A DNA stretch of 41,377 nucleotides from Lacticaseibacillus hegangensis (GTDB lineage Bacteria; Bacillota; Bacilli; Lactobacillales; Lactobacillaceae). The position numbers and the translations under genes were made by a program. The notes below the pieces were generated by a model. It had not been told where the DNA came from and did not search any database. It saw nothing but the letters and a program-made list of their open reading frames with translations. How positions within the stretch are numbered: position 1 is the first letter of the stretch; every line of letters starts with the position of its first letter. The DNA lies in assembly GCF_003946465.1 (NCBI RefSeq), contig NZ_RHOL01000023.1, positions 1-41,377 of the forward strand, read 5' to 3'. Below, piece after piece: positions 24,041 to 33,377 of this stretch.

Positions 24041-25384
24041 CTAAGCTTCGGTTGAACCTGCTTCGTCCATCTTGGCTTCCTGAGCGGCAACGCGTTCGGA
24101 AATCTTCATGAATGGCAGGTAAAGCAGAACGCCGACAGCGATGACGATGATCTGAACCACGACCGCACGCCAGTCACCAGCAGTGGCAAGCCATGGACCG
24201 ATAACCGGCGGCGTGGTCCAAGGAACCAGCACGACCATTCTGGAAATCAGACCGGCAGCCGTTGCATAGTAACCAATCAAAGTCCCAACAATTGGGAACA
24301 GAACGAATGGAATCATCATTGGCAGGTTAAAGACAATTGGATAACCAAAGATCATTGGTTCGTTGATGTTGAAGATCCCAGGGCCGAGAGACAAAGCCGC
24401 GACCTGACGGGAAGACTTCACTTTACTGAACAGCAGGATCGCGATGATCAGCGAAATCGTAGAACCAGAGCCGCCGACCAGGGTGAAACTGGAAACAAAA
24501 CTGGTGTTGATAATGTTAGGAATTGCCTTGTGAGCAGCATAAGCCGCCATGTTCTGGTTCATGTTGATCAGAACCAGCGGATCGAGCAGAGAGCCGGAAA
24601 GGACAGTCTGGTGAATCCCGAAGGTAAACAGCAAGTTCGCAAAGAAGTAAATGATGCAGTAACCAACCAGGCTGGTGTTGAACCCACGCAGCGGCTCCTG
24701 GATCCAGGTCTTGATCAGGCCGATCAGGTCGGAGTTGAAGATCCCGGAAAGAAGGGCGGTGATGATCGCGAAGATGGACATCAGGATCAGGGCTGGAAGC
24801 AAAACACTAAATGACGCCGAAACAGCCGGCGGCACGTTTTCGCCCAGGTTGATCTGCAACTTCTTGATGCTGGCGAGCTTGACGAAAATCGTCGTGGCAA
24901 CCAAGCCAACGATGATCCCACCAAACATGCCCTGCGTGCCTGTCCACAGTGTGGAGTAAGCGCCGCTGACAGTCACAGCCTTGCCAGCCAGTGTAGTGGC
25001 TGGAATGGACTGCGGCATCACGATAAACGTGGAAGCTAGTGACATCGCCGCGGCAGCGATTGGGTTGTCGAAGTTCATGTTACGGGCCAGGCAGTACCCG
25101 ATCATAGGTGCAACCAGGATGCCGGCGACGTTCAAGGTCCCATTGGTAATGGCGTTGCCGAACACCTGCCACTTGGCAAGTGTTGCGCCTTTAAACAGCC
25201 ACATGAACACGGTGTTGTTCAGCATCGTGCCAAGGCCGGCGATAATGAAGACCGGCAGGATGACAGCGAACGCATCACGCAATGAGCGCAGATACAGTAG
25301 GTTGCCAAACTTGACCGCGATCTCCGTAAACTTGTTCAAGAAGGCATTGTTCTGCAACTTCTCGGACGAGGTCTCTTTGGCCAT
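24041..25384 (-). CDS. PTS cellobiose/beta-glucoside transporter subunit IIC
   Basis: A 447-residue membrane subunit of the lactose/cellobiose PTS family (CelB/ChbC type) with about ten hydrophobic segments, e.g. AFAVILPVFIIAGLGTML near the N-terminus, and NINEPMIFGYPIVFNLPMMIPF near residues 305-326, a conserved substrate-site motif of this family. It should import and phosphorylate a beta-glucoside together with IIA and IIB proteins, which are not in the window and must come from elsewhere. GGGGG precedes ATG 25384. It lies downstream of the 6-phospho-beta-glucosidase gene in the same unit. Confidence 0.9.
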   Translation of the reverse strand: MAKETSSEKLQNNAFLNKFTEIAVKFGNLLYLRSLRDAFAVILPVFIIAGLGTMLNNTVFMWLFKGATLAKWQVFGNAITNGTLNVAGILVAPMIGYCLARNMNFDNPIAAAAMSLASTFIVMPQSIPATTLAGKAVTVSGAYSTLWTGTQGMFGGIIVGLVATTIFVKLASIKKLQINLGENVPPAVSASFSVLLPALILMSIFAIITALLSGIFNSDLIGLIKTWIQEPLRGFNTSLVGYCIIYFFANLLFTFGIHQTVLSGSLLDPLVLINMNQNMAAYAAHKAIPNIINTSFVSSFTLVGGSGSTISLIIAILLFSKVKSSRQVAALSLGPGIFNINEPMIFGYPIVFNLPMMIPFVLFPIVGTLIGYYATAAGLISRMVVLVPWTTPPVIGPWLATAGDWRAVVVQIIVIAVGVLLYLPFMKISERVAAQEAKMDEAGSTEA

Positions 25385-25436
25385 AAATAATCCCCCTTTT
25401 AGATACATCAAAACAGTGAAAAAATAGCTAGAATCT

Positions 25437-26810
25437 TTAGCTCAGATCTGCCCCATTGGTTTCAATCACGTGCTTAAACCACGCGTACGACTTCTTCGGA
25501 ACCCGCTTAAGGTCCTTCAGATCTGAATTGGTGCGGTTGACATAGACCATGCCGTAACGCTTGTCCATGTTGCCGCTGGAGCTAGGAATATCGATCAGCC
25601 CCCAGCCGAGGTAACCGATGACGTCAACGCCATCTTCGAATACCGCATCCTTGAGCGCTTGAATGTGCACACGGTGGTAATCGATCCGGTAGTCATCCTG
25701 GATCTCCTGGCCGGTGTAGTGTTCGCGGATGCCAATCCCGTTTTCAATCGGGAACATCGGCACGTGGTACTGATCGTAAACTTTGGTGAGAATGTCGCGG
25801 AAGCCGAGCGGATCAACATTCCAGCCCCACTCGTTGACCTGCAGCCCGGGCACTTGCTCGGAGCCGTAGTCGAGATAGTGGTTGACGATCGTGTTGATCG
25901 GCACCTTGTCGGAGTTGATCTGGCCGGACCGGTAGTAGGAAAAGGCGATGAAGTCGCTCTTCAGCTGCTTGAATGCGGCCTTGTCGGCATCGGTGAAGTC
26001 CATGTCGATAGCGTGGTTCTTGACGAAGGTCATAACTTCCGTGGAGTACTGGCCGTTAACGAACACGTCCAGCAGGTTCTTGTTGAAAAACTCGTCGATC
26101 TGGCGCGCGTAGAGAATATCGCGCGGCTTGGAGCTGGCCGGGTAAACCTCACTGTAGGCGAGCATGCCACCGATTTTGGCGTTGGAATGCTCGTGCAGGT
26201 AATTGGCGACCTCGGCGTGGGCGACCATCACGTGGTGGGAAATGGTGTACAAAGCGGCATCGCTCCGTTCACCATCTAGGTCACCAGCGATGCGGTACGC
26301 ATCCGGCATGAAGTAGAGGTTTTGCTCGTTGAACGTGATCCAGTACGGAACCCGATCTGCGAACTCATCGACCATCTTCTTGCCGTAGCGGACGAACGCC
26401 TCAACGACGTGGCGACTGGCAAAGCCGTTGTACTTTTCGGCTAAGGCCAGTGGCATGTCAAAGTGGTACAGGCAAATCATCGGGGTGATCCCGGCTTTAA
26501 TGAGCTTGTCGATCAAGTCGGAATAGAATTTGATCCCTTCCTCGTTGAAGTCGCCATCGCCGGTCGGGCAGACCCGGCTCCAAGAAATCTGGAACCGGTA
26601 AGCATTCATGCCCTGATCGGCCATGAGCTTAATGTCCTCGTCGTAGCGGTGGTAATCGTCAATGGCAACGTGCCAGTCCGAAGCGTCCTTCGAAGCTGGG
26701 CGGTCGTCGTACACCGACTTCCCTTTGCCGCCTTCGTTCCAGCCGCCTTCTGTCTGCATGCTGGAAGTGGAATTGCCCCATAAAAATCCTTTCGGTAAAG
26801 CTTGACTCAT
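25437..26810 (-). CDS. 6-phospho-beta-glucosidase, GH1
   Basis: A 457-residue cytosolic GH1 enzyme that splits phosphorylated beta-glucosides delivered by the PTS. The N-terminal FLWGNSTSSMQTEGGWNEGGKG is typical; the acid/base Glu is in WITFNEQN (about residue 167) and the nucleophile Glu in FPIENGIG (about residue 355). AGGAGG precedes ATG 26810; seven upstream codons of the open frame are rejected. First gene of the operon, divergent from its likely GntR repressor; promoter, cre-like site and operators lie in between. Confidence 0.93.
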   Translation of the reverse strand: MSQALPKGFLWGNSTSSMQTEGGWNEGGKGKSVYDDRPASKDASDWHVAIDDYHRYDEDIKLMADQGMNAYRFQISWSRVCPTGDGDFNEEGIKFYSDLIDKLIKAGITPMICLYHFDMPLALAEKYNGFASRHVVEAFVRYGKKMVDEFADRVPYWITFNEQNLYFMPDAYRIAGDLDGERSDAALYTISHHVMVAHAEVANYLHEHSNAKIGGMLAYSEVYPASSKPRDILYARQIDEFFNKNLLDVFVNGQYSTEVMTFVKNHAIDMDFTDADKAAFKQLKSDFIAFSYYRSGQINSDKVPINTIVNHYLDYGSEQVPGLQVNEWGWNVDPLGFRDILTKVYDQYHVPMFPIENGIGIREHYTGQEIQDDYRIDYHRVHIQALKDAVFEDGVDVIGYLGWGLIDIPSSSGNMDKRYGMVYVNRTNSDLKDLKRVPKKSYAWFKHVIETNGADLS

Positions 26811-26848
26811 GCTGCGCAGCCTCCTAATCATTTCTTGGATCCGGTTAC

Positions 26849-26901
26849 ATTATGGCGCTTTCATGCGGGCGTGTAAACACTTTTTTTCTATTTGTGTATA
26901 C
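26849..26901 (-). promoter_or_regulatory. Promoter, cre-like site and GntR operator candidates of the beta-glucoside operon
   Basis: Minus-strand -35 TTTACA (26877-26872), 17-base spacer, -10 CATAAT (26854-26849). A cre-like TGAAAGCGCCATAA (26863-26850, 12 of 14 positions) lies between them. GTGTAAACAC (26871-26880) overlaps the -35 and GTGTATAC (26894-26901) lies 14 bases away; both resemble GntR/HutC operators. The plus strand has a TATAAT (26949-26954) for the regulator gene with a poor -35. Confidence 0.55.
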
Positions 26902-26992
26902 TTTTATTTTTAAAAGAGAAAGCAGCTGAAGTTATGAAAGGGCTGTCGTATAATGAAATAAGCAACCACTATCTGGAAAGGAGCCAGCCCGC

Positions 26993-27718
26993 ATGTACAA
27001 GTATCAGCAGATCGCCCAATCGCTGCACCAGATGTTCACTGATGGCACCTATGCCCCTGGGGCCCTTCTGCCAGATCAGGAACAGCTGGCCAAGCAGTTT
27101 CACACCACACGCATCACGATTCGCAAGGCAATCCAGCTGCTGATTGTCGAAGGCGTGGTGTATTCCAAGCGCGGTGCCGGCACCTTTTTGCGCAAGGATT
27201 ACCGGGCCACCACTGGCGGCATTTCGCCAATCGACCAGCCGCTGGGGACGACCGCGACGCAGCCTGGCCACAAGGTCACCAGCAAAATTCTCGGCTTTGC
27301 GGCGCGGATGCCCAACGAAAGCGAGCAAGAGGCGCTCGTCATTTGCCCCACCGACCCGGTTTACGTCATTGACCGCGTCCGCTATGTCGATCAACAGCTT
27401 TTTTCCTACGAACACACGATTATGCCCACGGCGATCATGACCATCACGGAGGACATGCTGAAAGGCTCGATTTATGCCGCCTTAAAGGCTCACGGCATCG
27501 CCATTGCCGGCTCGCACCGCACGGTATACGCGATCAAGGCCACCGAAGAGGACGTCAAGGCCATCGGCGCCGCACTCAACGATCCGGTCCTGGTGATCCG
27601 GCAGGTCAGCTACTCCGTCGAAGGCGAACCATTCGAGTTCTCGGAAAGCCACTTCCCGTACGAAAACGCCAGCGTCACCGCGGACATTGAGCTCGACCCG
27701 CGCCAGCCGGCCAAATAA
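26993..27718 (+). CDS. GntR/HutC-family regulator with UTRA domain
   Basis: A 241-residue repressor. The winged-helix domain covers about residues 1-68 (LLPDQEQLAKQFHTTRITIRKAIQLLIVEGVVYSKRGAGTF) and the ligand-binding UTRA domain about 90-232. Members of this group commonly sense a sugar phosphate and repress neighbouring PTS genes. It is divergent from the 6-phospho-beta-glucosidase/EIIC unit, so a phosphorylated beta-glucoside is the likely inducer (inference). AAAGGAG precedes the ATG. Confidence 0.88.
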   Translation: MYKYQQIAQSLHQMFTDGTYAPGALLPDQEQLAKQFHTTRITIRKAIQLLIVEGVVYSKRGAGTFLRKDYRATTGGISPIDQPLGTTATQPGHKVTSKILGFAARMPNESEQEALVICPTDPVYVIDRVRYVDQQLFSYEHTIMPTAIMTITEDMLKGSIYAALKAHGIAIAGSHRTVYAIKATEEDVKAIGAALNDPVLVIRQVSYSVEGEPFEFSESHFPYENASVTADIELDPRQPAK

Positions 27719-27734
27719 TCAGTTTGAAATGACA

Positions 27735-27785
27735 AGCGCCCCTGATCCCCGATTCAGTTGAATCGCGGGCCAGAGGCGCTATTTT
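27735..27785 (+). terminator. Terminator of the GntR gene
   Basis: AGCGCC/GGCGCT outer stem with inner GATTC/GAATC, then ATTTTGAT. It may also end the convergent glgCD transcript. Confidence 0.7.
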
Positions 27786-27837
27786 GATCGCGGCGACCAG
27801 GTCATGGCTTGCTGCGTCGCGCGAGGCTTACGGGCCC

Positions 27838-29001
27838 TCAGGCAGGCTGCGGCGTCAGATCAGCTTTTTTTAGAATGGTCCGGTTCTTGCCGATCACCAG
27901 TGGCGCCTCGGGCTTGCCTTCCAGCTGCAGGTTCGGGCCGATCACGACTCCTTTGTCCAAGATCGCATATTTCACCGTCGAGCCGGTCGAGATCTTGGCG
28001 CCCTGCATGATCACACTGTTTTCTACCGAAGCACCTTGGTGGACCACCACACTGCGCGAAATGACGCTGTGGGTGATCTTACCTTCCACATAGGCCCCGG
28101 TGCCAAGCAGCGCATCGTTGACCTCGGCGCCGCGCGCAAAGAAGGTCGGCACCTCGTTTTTGCTCTTGGTGAGCACCGGCACCGCGGAAAACATCAGCGA
28201 CTGGTAGTTGGCGTCATCCAGCATCCCCAAGCTCGCCTCAAAGAAGCGCTGCATGGTGGTGACCCGGGCCAGATAGCCAGTGTACTCGAACGCATTGGCG
28301 TTGTTCGCCAGCACGTAATCGCGCAGCAGCTCTGGCAAGGTCACCAAGGTCTGCGAGCCGGCCGCCACGTCCAGCAGATCGATCAGATCCGCCGTTGCGA
28401 GGAGATAGGTGTCCATAAAGGCGGGCACAGTATCGCTTGGCCGTTCGCGCCGGTCTTTTTGGCGCAGAATCGCACTGGCGGTCCCCTGCTCGGACAAAGT
28501 CAGGGTCCAATCGTCTGGCGCACTGGCGGCTTGGGGGATCTTCTTGTACACCAGCGTGATCGGCGCCTCGCCGGCCTCATGATAGGCCAGCACCGCGGTC
28601 AGGTCGACTGAGGCGATGTTGGAGCTGCCGATGATTACGGTGTAAGTCGACCCGCTGCGCCGCAAAAACGTGATGTAGTCGTCATAGTACCGCTGGCGCA
28701 AGACCGGATCACTGTAGTCACGCGTCGCAATGTACGGAAACATGAAGACGCCGCCCTGGATCAGATCCAGGTTCCAGGACGCGCCGTCGCGGATGTGGTC
28801 TTGCACCGATCGCTCCGACTGCGGCATGAACAGACCCACACTGTGGACCCCGGCGTGAGTGACCGCACTGAGCGGAAAATCGATCAGGCGGTAGCGGCCG
28901 GCAAACGGCAGGGTCCCCACCGGCCGGTTTTCAGTCAACGGCAGCAGCGCCTCGCCATCTTCGTTGAGGTCGATGACGGCGCTCAATTCTCCAAGTGTCA
29001 T
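27838..29001 (-). CDS. glgD: Glucose-1-phosphate adenylyltransferase subunit GlgD
   Basis: A 387-residue partner of GlgC. It keeps the nucleotidyltransferase fold ([25 protein letters not shown], about 35-59) and the C-terminal left-handed beta-helix, but lacks the N-terminal GGxGTRL loop, as usual for GlgD. In Gram-positives GlgC and GlgD form a hetero-oligomer making ADP-glucose, with GlgD mainly regulatory. Its ATG overlaps the glgC stop by 4 bases, and AAAGGAG precedes it. Confidence 0.92.
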   Translation of the reverse strand: MTLGELSAVIDLNEDGEALLPLTENRPVGTLPFAGRYRLIDFPLSAVTHAGVHSVGLFMPQSERSVQDHIRDGASWNLDLIQGGVFMFPYIATRDYSDPVLRQRYYDDYITFLRRSGSTYTVIIGSSNIASVDLTAVLAYHEAGEAPITLVYKKIPQAASAPDDWTLTLSEQGTASAILRQKDRRERPSDTVPAFMDTYLLATADLIDLLDVAAGSQTLVTLPELLRDYVLANNANAFEYTGYLARVTTMQRFFEASLGMLDDANYQSLMFSAVPVLTKSKNEVPTFFARGAEVNDALLGTGAYVEGKITHSVISRSVVVHQGASVENSVIMQGAKISTGSTVKYAILDKGVVIGPNLQLEGKPEAPLVIGKNRTILKKADLTPQPA

Positions 29002-30140
29002 GCTTTCTCCTTTCTGCCCACGGCTTCTCCGTACCCGACCACCGCAATGTCATCGGCTTTGCCGATCACTTCGCCGTTATCGCCGACAATGGCATTCTCG
29101 CCGATGATGGCGTGGTCGATGGTGACATTTTTTCCAATTGTGGCGTTGGGCATGATCATCGAGTCCTTGACCGTACTGCCCTCACCGACGCGCACACTTT
29201 GCGACAGCACGCTGTGATCCACCGTGCCGGCGATGTAGGAGCCATCCGTCAGCATCGAGCGGGAGACCTTGGCTGTCTTCGTCAAGAACATCGGCGGCAG
29301 CGGCTCGGTTTGCGAAAAAATCCGCCAGCTGCGGTTGGCAATGTTCAGCGAATTGGTCGGTGACAGGAACTCCATGTTGGCTTCCCACAGCGACTGGATT
29401 GTCCCGACGTCTTTCCAGTACCCGTGAAACGAGTACGCGTAAGTTGGCTCGTTGTGCGCCAGATAAGCGGGGATCACGTCGTTGCCGAAGTCTTCCATTT
29501 TACCGTCTGTGGCGTAACTTTCGGTCAGGTAGCGGCGCAAGGTCGGCCAGTCAAAAATGTAGATCCCCATTGAAGCCAGGTTGGACTTGGGTTCCTTAGG
29601 CTTTTCCTGAAATTCGATGATGCGGTCCGTGTCATCGGTATTCATGATGCCAAAACGCGGCGCGTCGGCCTTAGGAACTGGCATCACTGCCACTGTCAGC
29701 GCCGCCTTCTTCAGCTTGTGGGCTCGCAGCATCCGCCCGTAATCCATCTTGTAAATGTGGTCACCGGACAGCACCAGGATGTAGTCGGGATCGTAGGAGT
29801 CGATGTAGGCGATATTTTGGTAAATCGCATGCGCGGTCCCTTCGAAGAACTTTTCCCCTTCGCTAGAGGCGTACGGCTGCAAAATCGTCACGCCGGCGCC
29901 GGCAACATTCAAGCCCCACGCCGCGCCGTTTTGGATGTGGCGGTTCAACTCAAGCGGCTGATACTGCGTGATCACGCCGACGGTATCGACCCCGGAGTTG
30001 GCCAAGTTGCTCAACGTAAAATCGATGATCCGATAGCGGCCGCCAAATGGCACCGATGGCTTGGCCGTCGTGCGCGTCAGTTTGCCTAAGCGCGTGCCCT
30101 GGCCGCCTGCCAGAATCATCCCCAACATTTCAGTCCGCAT
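28998..30140 (-). CDS. glgC: Glucose-1-phosphate adenylyltransferase, catalytic subunit GlgC
   Basis: A 380-residue enzyme making ADP-glucose from ATP and glucose-1-phosphate. [15 protein letters not shown] (about 8-22) is the nucleotide loop, [17 protein letters not shown] the second conserved block, [12 protein letters not shown] the metal site and [12 protein letters not shown] the sugar-phosphate region. The C-terminal beta-helix follows. AAGGAGGG precedes ATG 30140; the 21 upstream codons are rejected. In the related glg operon glgC and glgD lie between glgB and glgA; here they are a separate unit about 4.6 kb upstream of glgB. Confidence 0.95.
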   Translation of the reverse strand: MRTEMLGMILAGGQGTRLGKLTRTTAKPSVPFGGRYRIIDFTLSNLANSGVDTVGVITQYQPLELNRHIQNGAAWGLNVAGAGVTILQPYASSEGEKFFEGTAHAIYQNIAYIDSYDPDYILVLSGDHIYKMDYGRMLRAHKLKKAALTVAVMPVPKADAPRFGIMNTDDTDRIIEFQEKPKEPKSNLASMGIYIFDWPTLRRYLTESYATDGKMEDFGNDVIPAYLAHNEPTYAYSFHGYWKDVGTIQSLWEANMEFLSPTNSLNIANRSWRIFSQTEPLPPMFLTKTAKVSRSMLTDGSYIAGTVDHSVLSQSVRVGEGSTVKDSMIMPNATIGKNVTIDHAIIGENAIVGDNGEVIGKADDIAVVGYGEAVGRKEKA

Positions 30141-30220
30141 ATTGCTCCCTCCTTGGCGGCGAGGGCCTGCCTCCCAGTGACGCAGCGCGCCTCGCGGATT
30201 CAATTGAAGCGTAGCACGAA

Positions 30221-30234
30221 ATAAAGCGCTTACC
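30221..30234 (-). promoter_or_regulatory. cre-like site upstream of glgC
   Basis: ATAAAGCGCTTACC is a near-palindrome matching about 11 of 14 cre positions. Downstream on the minus strand is TGCTACGCT, an extended -10 candidate. Weak support only. Confidence 0.35.
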
Positions 30235-30279
30235 TAATGAAAAGACTCGAAATTTTGCGAAAAAAAGGGGCCCGGCGCG

Positions 30280-31113
30280 TCATCCCAGTGATCCGCCGTG
30301 CACCTCAGTGGCCTCAACGGCCAAAATAAAAGCGTCGGGGTCAATTGCCCGGATGCCATCGATCAACGCGCGAAAGTCCGGCTGCTCAACCACGATCATC
30401 AGCATCGTCCCCGGCGTTTTAGAAAAGCCGCCCACCACTGACTGCAGCGTCAGCCCGTGATCGGTGCGCGCCTGGACGGCGGCGGTGATGGCCGCGTGCC
30501 GCTCGCTCATCACGTAAACGACCTTCTTACGGTCCAAACCAGTTTCCACAGCGTTCATCACTAAGCTGCTGAGGCCGATGGCAAAGACCGCCAGCACGAA
30601 AGCCTCAATGCCCGCGACCGGAATGTTCAGCAGACAGATCAGAAAGTCCACTGCAAACAGCCCAATGGCCGGCTTGAGCCGCAGATATTTTTGCAAGATC
30701 AACGGCGGCACGGTGGTCCCGCCGCTCGACGCGTCGATGCGATAGATCAACCCGACGCCCACCGCGAAAATCACCGACCCTATGATGACCGCCAGCAGCC
30801 GATCTGCCACGATCATTCTCTGCGGGATCAGGGCCAGCATGACCGGCAGGCCGACGCTGCCGGCGAGGATACGCCGAAACGTCCCGCGGCCGAGCATGAA
30901 CCAGGCCAGTATCAGCATCAGGCAGTTAAAGGCAAGCGTAGTCAGCCACAGCGGCACACCAATACTTTCCTGAACGATGATGGCCAGTCCGGTCGCGCCT
31001 CCCGCGGCCACACCGTGGGGCGCGTAGAACAAGTTGATACTGCCGGCAATCAGACTCAGGGCGATCAGCAGGAGCAGCCCGCGGCCGGCCGGAGTAGTTA
31101 GCTTATTGCGCAT
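30280..31113 (-). CDS. YitT-family membrane protein
   Basis: A 277-residue protein with five or six hydrophobic segments in residues 10-180 (including GVAAGGATGLAIIVQESIGVPLW, a family hallmark) and a C-terminal soluble DUF2179 domain (about 195-265, VVGGFSKTPGTMLMIVVEQPDFRALIDGIRAIDPDAFI). YitT proteins are widespread in Firmicutes and lack a firm function. GAGGTGACCC precedes the ATG. It is a single-gene unit, divergent from pyruvate oxidase. The stop is followed by a T-run but only a poor hairpin. Confidence 0.88.
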   Translation of the reverse strand: MRNKLTTPAGRGLLLLIALSLIAGSINLFYAPHGVAAGGATGLAIIVQESIGVPLWLTTLAFNCLMLILAWFMLGRGTFRRILAGSVGLPVMLALIPQRMIVADRLLAVIIGSVIFAVGVGLIYRIDASSGGTTVPPLILQKYLRLKPAIGLFAVDFLICLLNIPVAGIEAFVLAVFAIGLSSLVMNAVETGLDRKKVVYVMSERHAAITAAVQARTDHGLTLQSVVGGFSKTPGTMLMIVVEQPDFRALIDGIRAIDPDAFILAVEATEVHGGSLG

Positions 31114-31190
31114 GGGTCACCTCTTTCGTTTTGTCATCACTGTTACCAATAGTTTAACAGGAAATTGCGGCGGCAGTCACCTGCCCCCGG

Positions 31191-31219
31191 TTGGTCCCGC
31201 AAGCTGGCGACCAATTTTT
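31191..31219 (+). terminator. Orphan terminator-like hairpin upstream of the pox promoter
   Basis: TTGGTC/GACCAA stem followed by ATTTTTC on the plus strand. No plus-strand gene precedes it. It could insulate pox from upstream transcription. Confidence 0.4.
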
Positions 31220-31250
31220 CTCTATTGTGACATAAAATTGGCCAAAACTG

Positions 31251-31279
31251 TTGCAACCGCTTTCTCAAGATGTTACATT
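31251..31279 (+). promoter_or_regulatory. Promoter and cre-like site of pyruvate oxidase
   Basis: -35 TTGCAA (31251-31256), 17-base spacer, -10 TACATT (31274-31279). TGCAACCGCTTTCT (31252-31265) agrees with cre at 12 of 14 positions and covers the -35. Catabolite repression of pox is known in lactobacilli. Confidence 0.6.
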
Positions 31280-31334
31280 GTAGGCGTAGTAATTGTCTAC
31301 AACTGTTATCAAACCAATACAAGGAAGTGCAATC

Positions 31335-33155
31335 ATGACAAACACAGTTCCCGCCAGTGTCGCGATGCTTAAGGTCTTAGAGGCGTGGGGCGTCAAGCAC
31401 GTCTACGGGTATCCCGGCGGCTCCTTCAACTCCACTATGTCGGCCCTGGAGCAAGAAAAGGCCAACATCAAGTACATCCAGGTCCGCCATGAACAGGTGG
31501 GCGCACTGGCTGCCAGTGCCGATGCCAAGTTGACCGGCAAAGTTGCGGTCACGTTCGGCTCCGCCGGCCCCGGTGCGACCAACCTGCTGACCGGCCTGTA
31601 CGACGCCCGTGAGGATCACGCGCCAGTGCTGGCCCTGGTTGGGCAGGTGCCGCATTACAACATGAACTACAACTTCTTCCAGGAGTTTGATGAGGGCCCG
31701 ATGTTCGCCGACGTGGCCGCTTACTGCCGCACTGTGATGACCCCGGAAAGTCTGCCATACGTGGTCGATAAGGCCATTCGCGAGGCCTACAAGAACCGCG
31801 GCGTGGCTGTCGTCATCATCCCCAACGATTTTGGCTACGCTCAGATCCCTGACGTACCATACAAGTCCACCAGCCCGTCGGACAACAAGCCACAGCCCCA
31901 GCCAGTGGCCACAGATGAGGAAATCGACCAGGCGCTGGCGATGATCAAGGCCGCCAAACGCCCAGTGTTCCACGTTGGCCGCGGAATCCAGGGCGGCGGC
32001 GACAAGCTGATTGCACTGTCCAAGAAGTTGCAGATTCCAATCATTCAAACCGGGCTGACCAAGGGCATGATTTCTGAGGACTACGAGGGCAACATCGGCT
32101 TTGTCAACCGGGCCGGCGCCAAGTCAGCCAACGAGATCATCGATATCGCTGATTTAGTGATTGCCATCGGCGCGGACTTTCCGTTTGCCAACAACGTCTA
32201 CACGCGCCACGATTTTAAGTTCATTCAGGTCGACAACGACGAATCCGAATTCGGCCGGCACCACTACATCGACCTGGGCATCTGGAGCGACGCGACCCAG
32301 TTCGTTGAAAAAATGCTCGACCGGTCCACCGCCGTCGCACCGACCGCCTTTTTCAAGGCGGCAGTGGCAGACAATCGCAACTGGCAGGCCTACCTGCAAA
32401 AGCTCGCCACCCGCACCACCGATCCGCTGGAATTTGAGCCGCTGTACCACGCACTCAACCAGGTGACCAACGAGAAGACCGTCGTGGCCTTGGACGTGGG
32501 CGACAACACCATCAACCTGCTGCGCTACATGAAAGTCACCCCGACCAACAAATGGACAGTCTCCGCCCTGTTCGCTTCCATGGGTGCCGGCATCCCCGGC
32601 GCGATCGCCGGTGCACTGTCATACCCAGACCGCCAGGTAGTATCGATCTCTGGTGACGGCGCCTTTTCGATGGTGATGCAAGACTTGATCACTCAGAAGA
32701 AGTATCACCTGCCGATTCTGAACATCGTGACATCCAACACCACGCTGGGCTTCATTCGCGACGAGCAGGCCGACATCCCGGGGATGCATGACTACTCCGG
32801 CATCGACCTGGAAGATCAGGACTTCGAGAAGATCGCCGAAGGCATGGGCATCGAAGGCGCGACCGTCACCAAGTCCGCCGACCTGCCCGCGGCCTTTGCG
32901 AAGGCCATGGCAGTCACCAGCGCCGGGCGCCCGTTTGTCCTGAACGCGAAGATCACCTTGAAGCGCGGCTTCCCAGTCGAAGCGCTCAAGGTCAAAATCG
33001 TTGACGGCAGGGTCGTCGAAACCGTAGCCCCAGAGTTTAACGCCAACGATGCGGAACAGTCGGTCGACTCGCTTGAGGACCTGTTTGCCTATTACGATGG
33101 CGAAGAACTAAAACCGCTGCAGTACTTCCTCGATCAGGAAGGCGTTCAGCTCTAA
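31335..33155 (+). CDS. Pyruvate oxidase
   Basis: A 606-residue thiamine-diphosphate and FAD enzyme: pyruvate + phosphate + O2 to acetyl phosphate + CO2 + H2O2, giving extra ATP in aerobic growth. The N-terminal pyrimidine domain has VYGYPGGSFNSTM and VRHEQVGALAASADAKLTGK with the catalytic Glu; FGSAGPGATNLLTGLYDA follows. The C-terminal ThDP motif starts with GDGAF and runs about 30 residues to the Asn in VTSN. AAGGAAGTG precedes ATG 31335, and the 14 upstream codons are rejected. Length and motifs favour pyruvate oxidase over acetolactate synthase. Confidence 0.93.
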   Translation: MTNTVPASVAMLKVLEAWGVKHVYGYPGGSFNSTMSALEQEKANIKYIQVRHEQVGALAASADAKLTGKVAVTFGSAGPGATNLLTGLYDAREDHAPVLALVGQVPHYNMNYNFFQEFDEGPMFADVAAYCRTVMTPESLPYVVDKAIREAYKNRGVAVVIIPNDFGYAQIPDVPYKSTSPSDNKPQPQPVATDEEIDQALAMIKAAKRPVFHVGRGIQGGGDKLIALSKKLQIPIIQTGLTKGMISEDYEGNIGFVNRAGAKSANEIIDIADLVIAIGADFPFANNVYTRHDFKFIQVDNDESEFGRHHYIDLGIWSDATQFVEKMLDRSTAVAPTAFFKAAVADNRNWQAYLQKLATRTTDPLEFEPLYHALNQVTNEKTVVALDVGDNTINLLRYMKVTPTNKWTVSALFASMGAGIPGAIAGALSYPDRQVVSISGDGAFSMVMQDLITQKKYHLPILNIVTSNTTLGFIRDEQADIPGMHDYSGIDLEDQDFEKIAEGMGIEGATVTKSADLPAAFAKAMAVTSAGRPFVLNAKITLKRGFPVEALKVKIVDGRVVETVAPEFNANDAEQSVDSLEDLFAYYDGEELKPLQYFLDQEGVQL

Positions 33156-33199
33156 CTGCATTGCCCCTTACCTCCTAATAAACTTTTGCCGAAAGTTTG

Positions 33200-33226
33200 C
33201 CGGCCGCCAAGTGCGGTCGGTTATTT
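33200..33226 (+). terminator. Terminator of pyruvate oxidase
   Basis: 8-bp stem CCGGCCGC/GCGGTCGG (one G-T pair) followed by TTATTTTAA. Confidence 0.75.
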
Positions 33227-33324
33227 TAATACGCTACAGCTTGTGTTCGGTCACTTGCGCAGCTGTTTCTTTTCGGAGCGTGCCAGCCCCAGGTTGCACT
33301 TTTTTTAAGTTGGCAAACCGCCTC

Positions 33325-33353
33325 TTGCATCGGGCAAAAATTACCCGTAAAGT
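33325..33353 (+). promoter_or_regulatory. Promoter of the DUF915-like gene
   Basis: -35 TTGCAT, 17-base spacer, -10 TAAAGT, ending 24 bases before the start codon. Confidence 0.6.
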
Positions 33354-33377
33354 GAGGACAATAAGGGGGCGTCGCAC

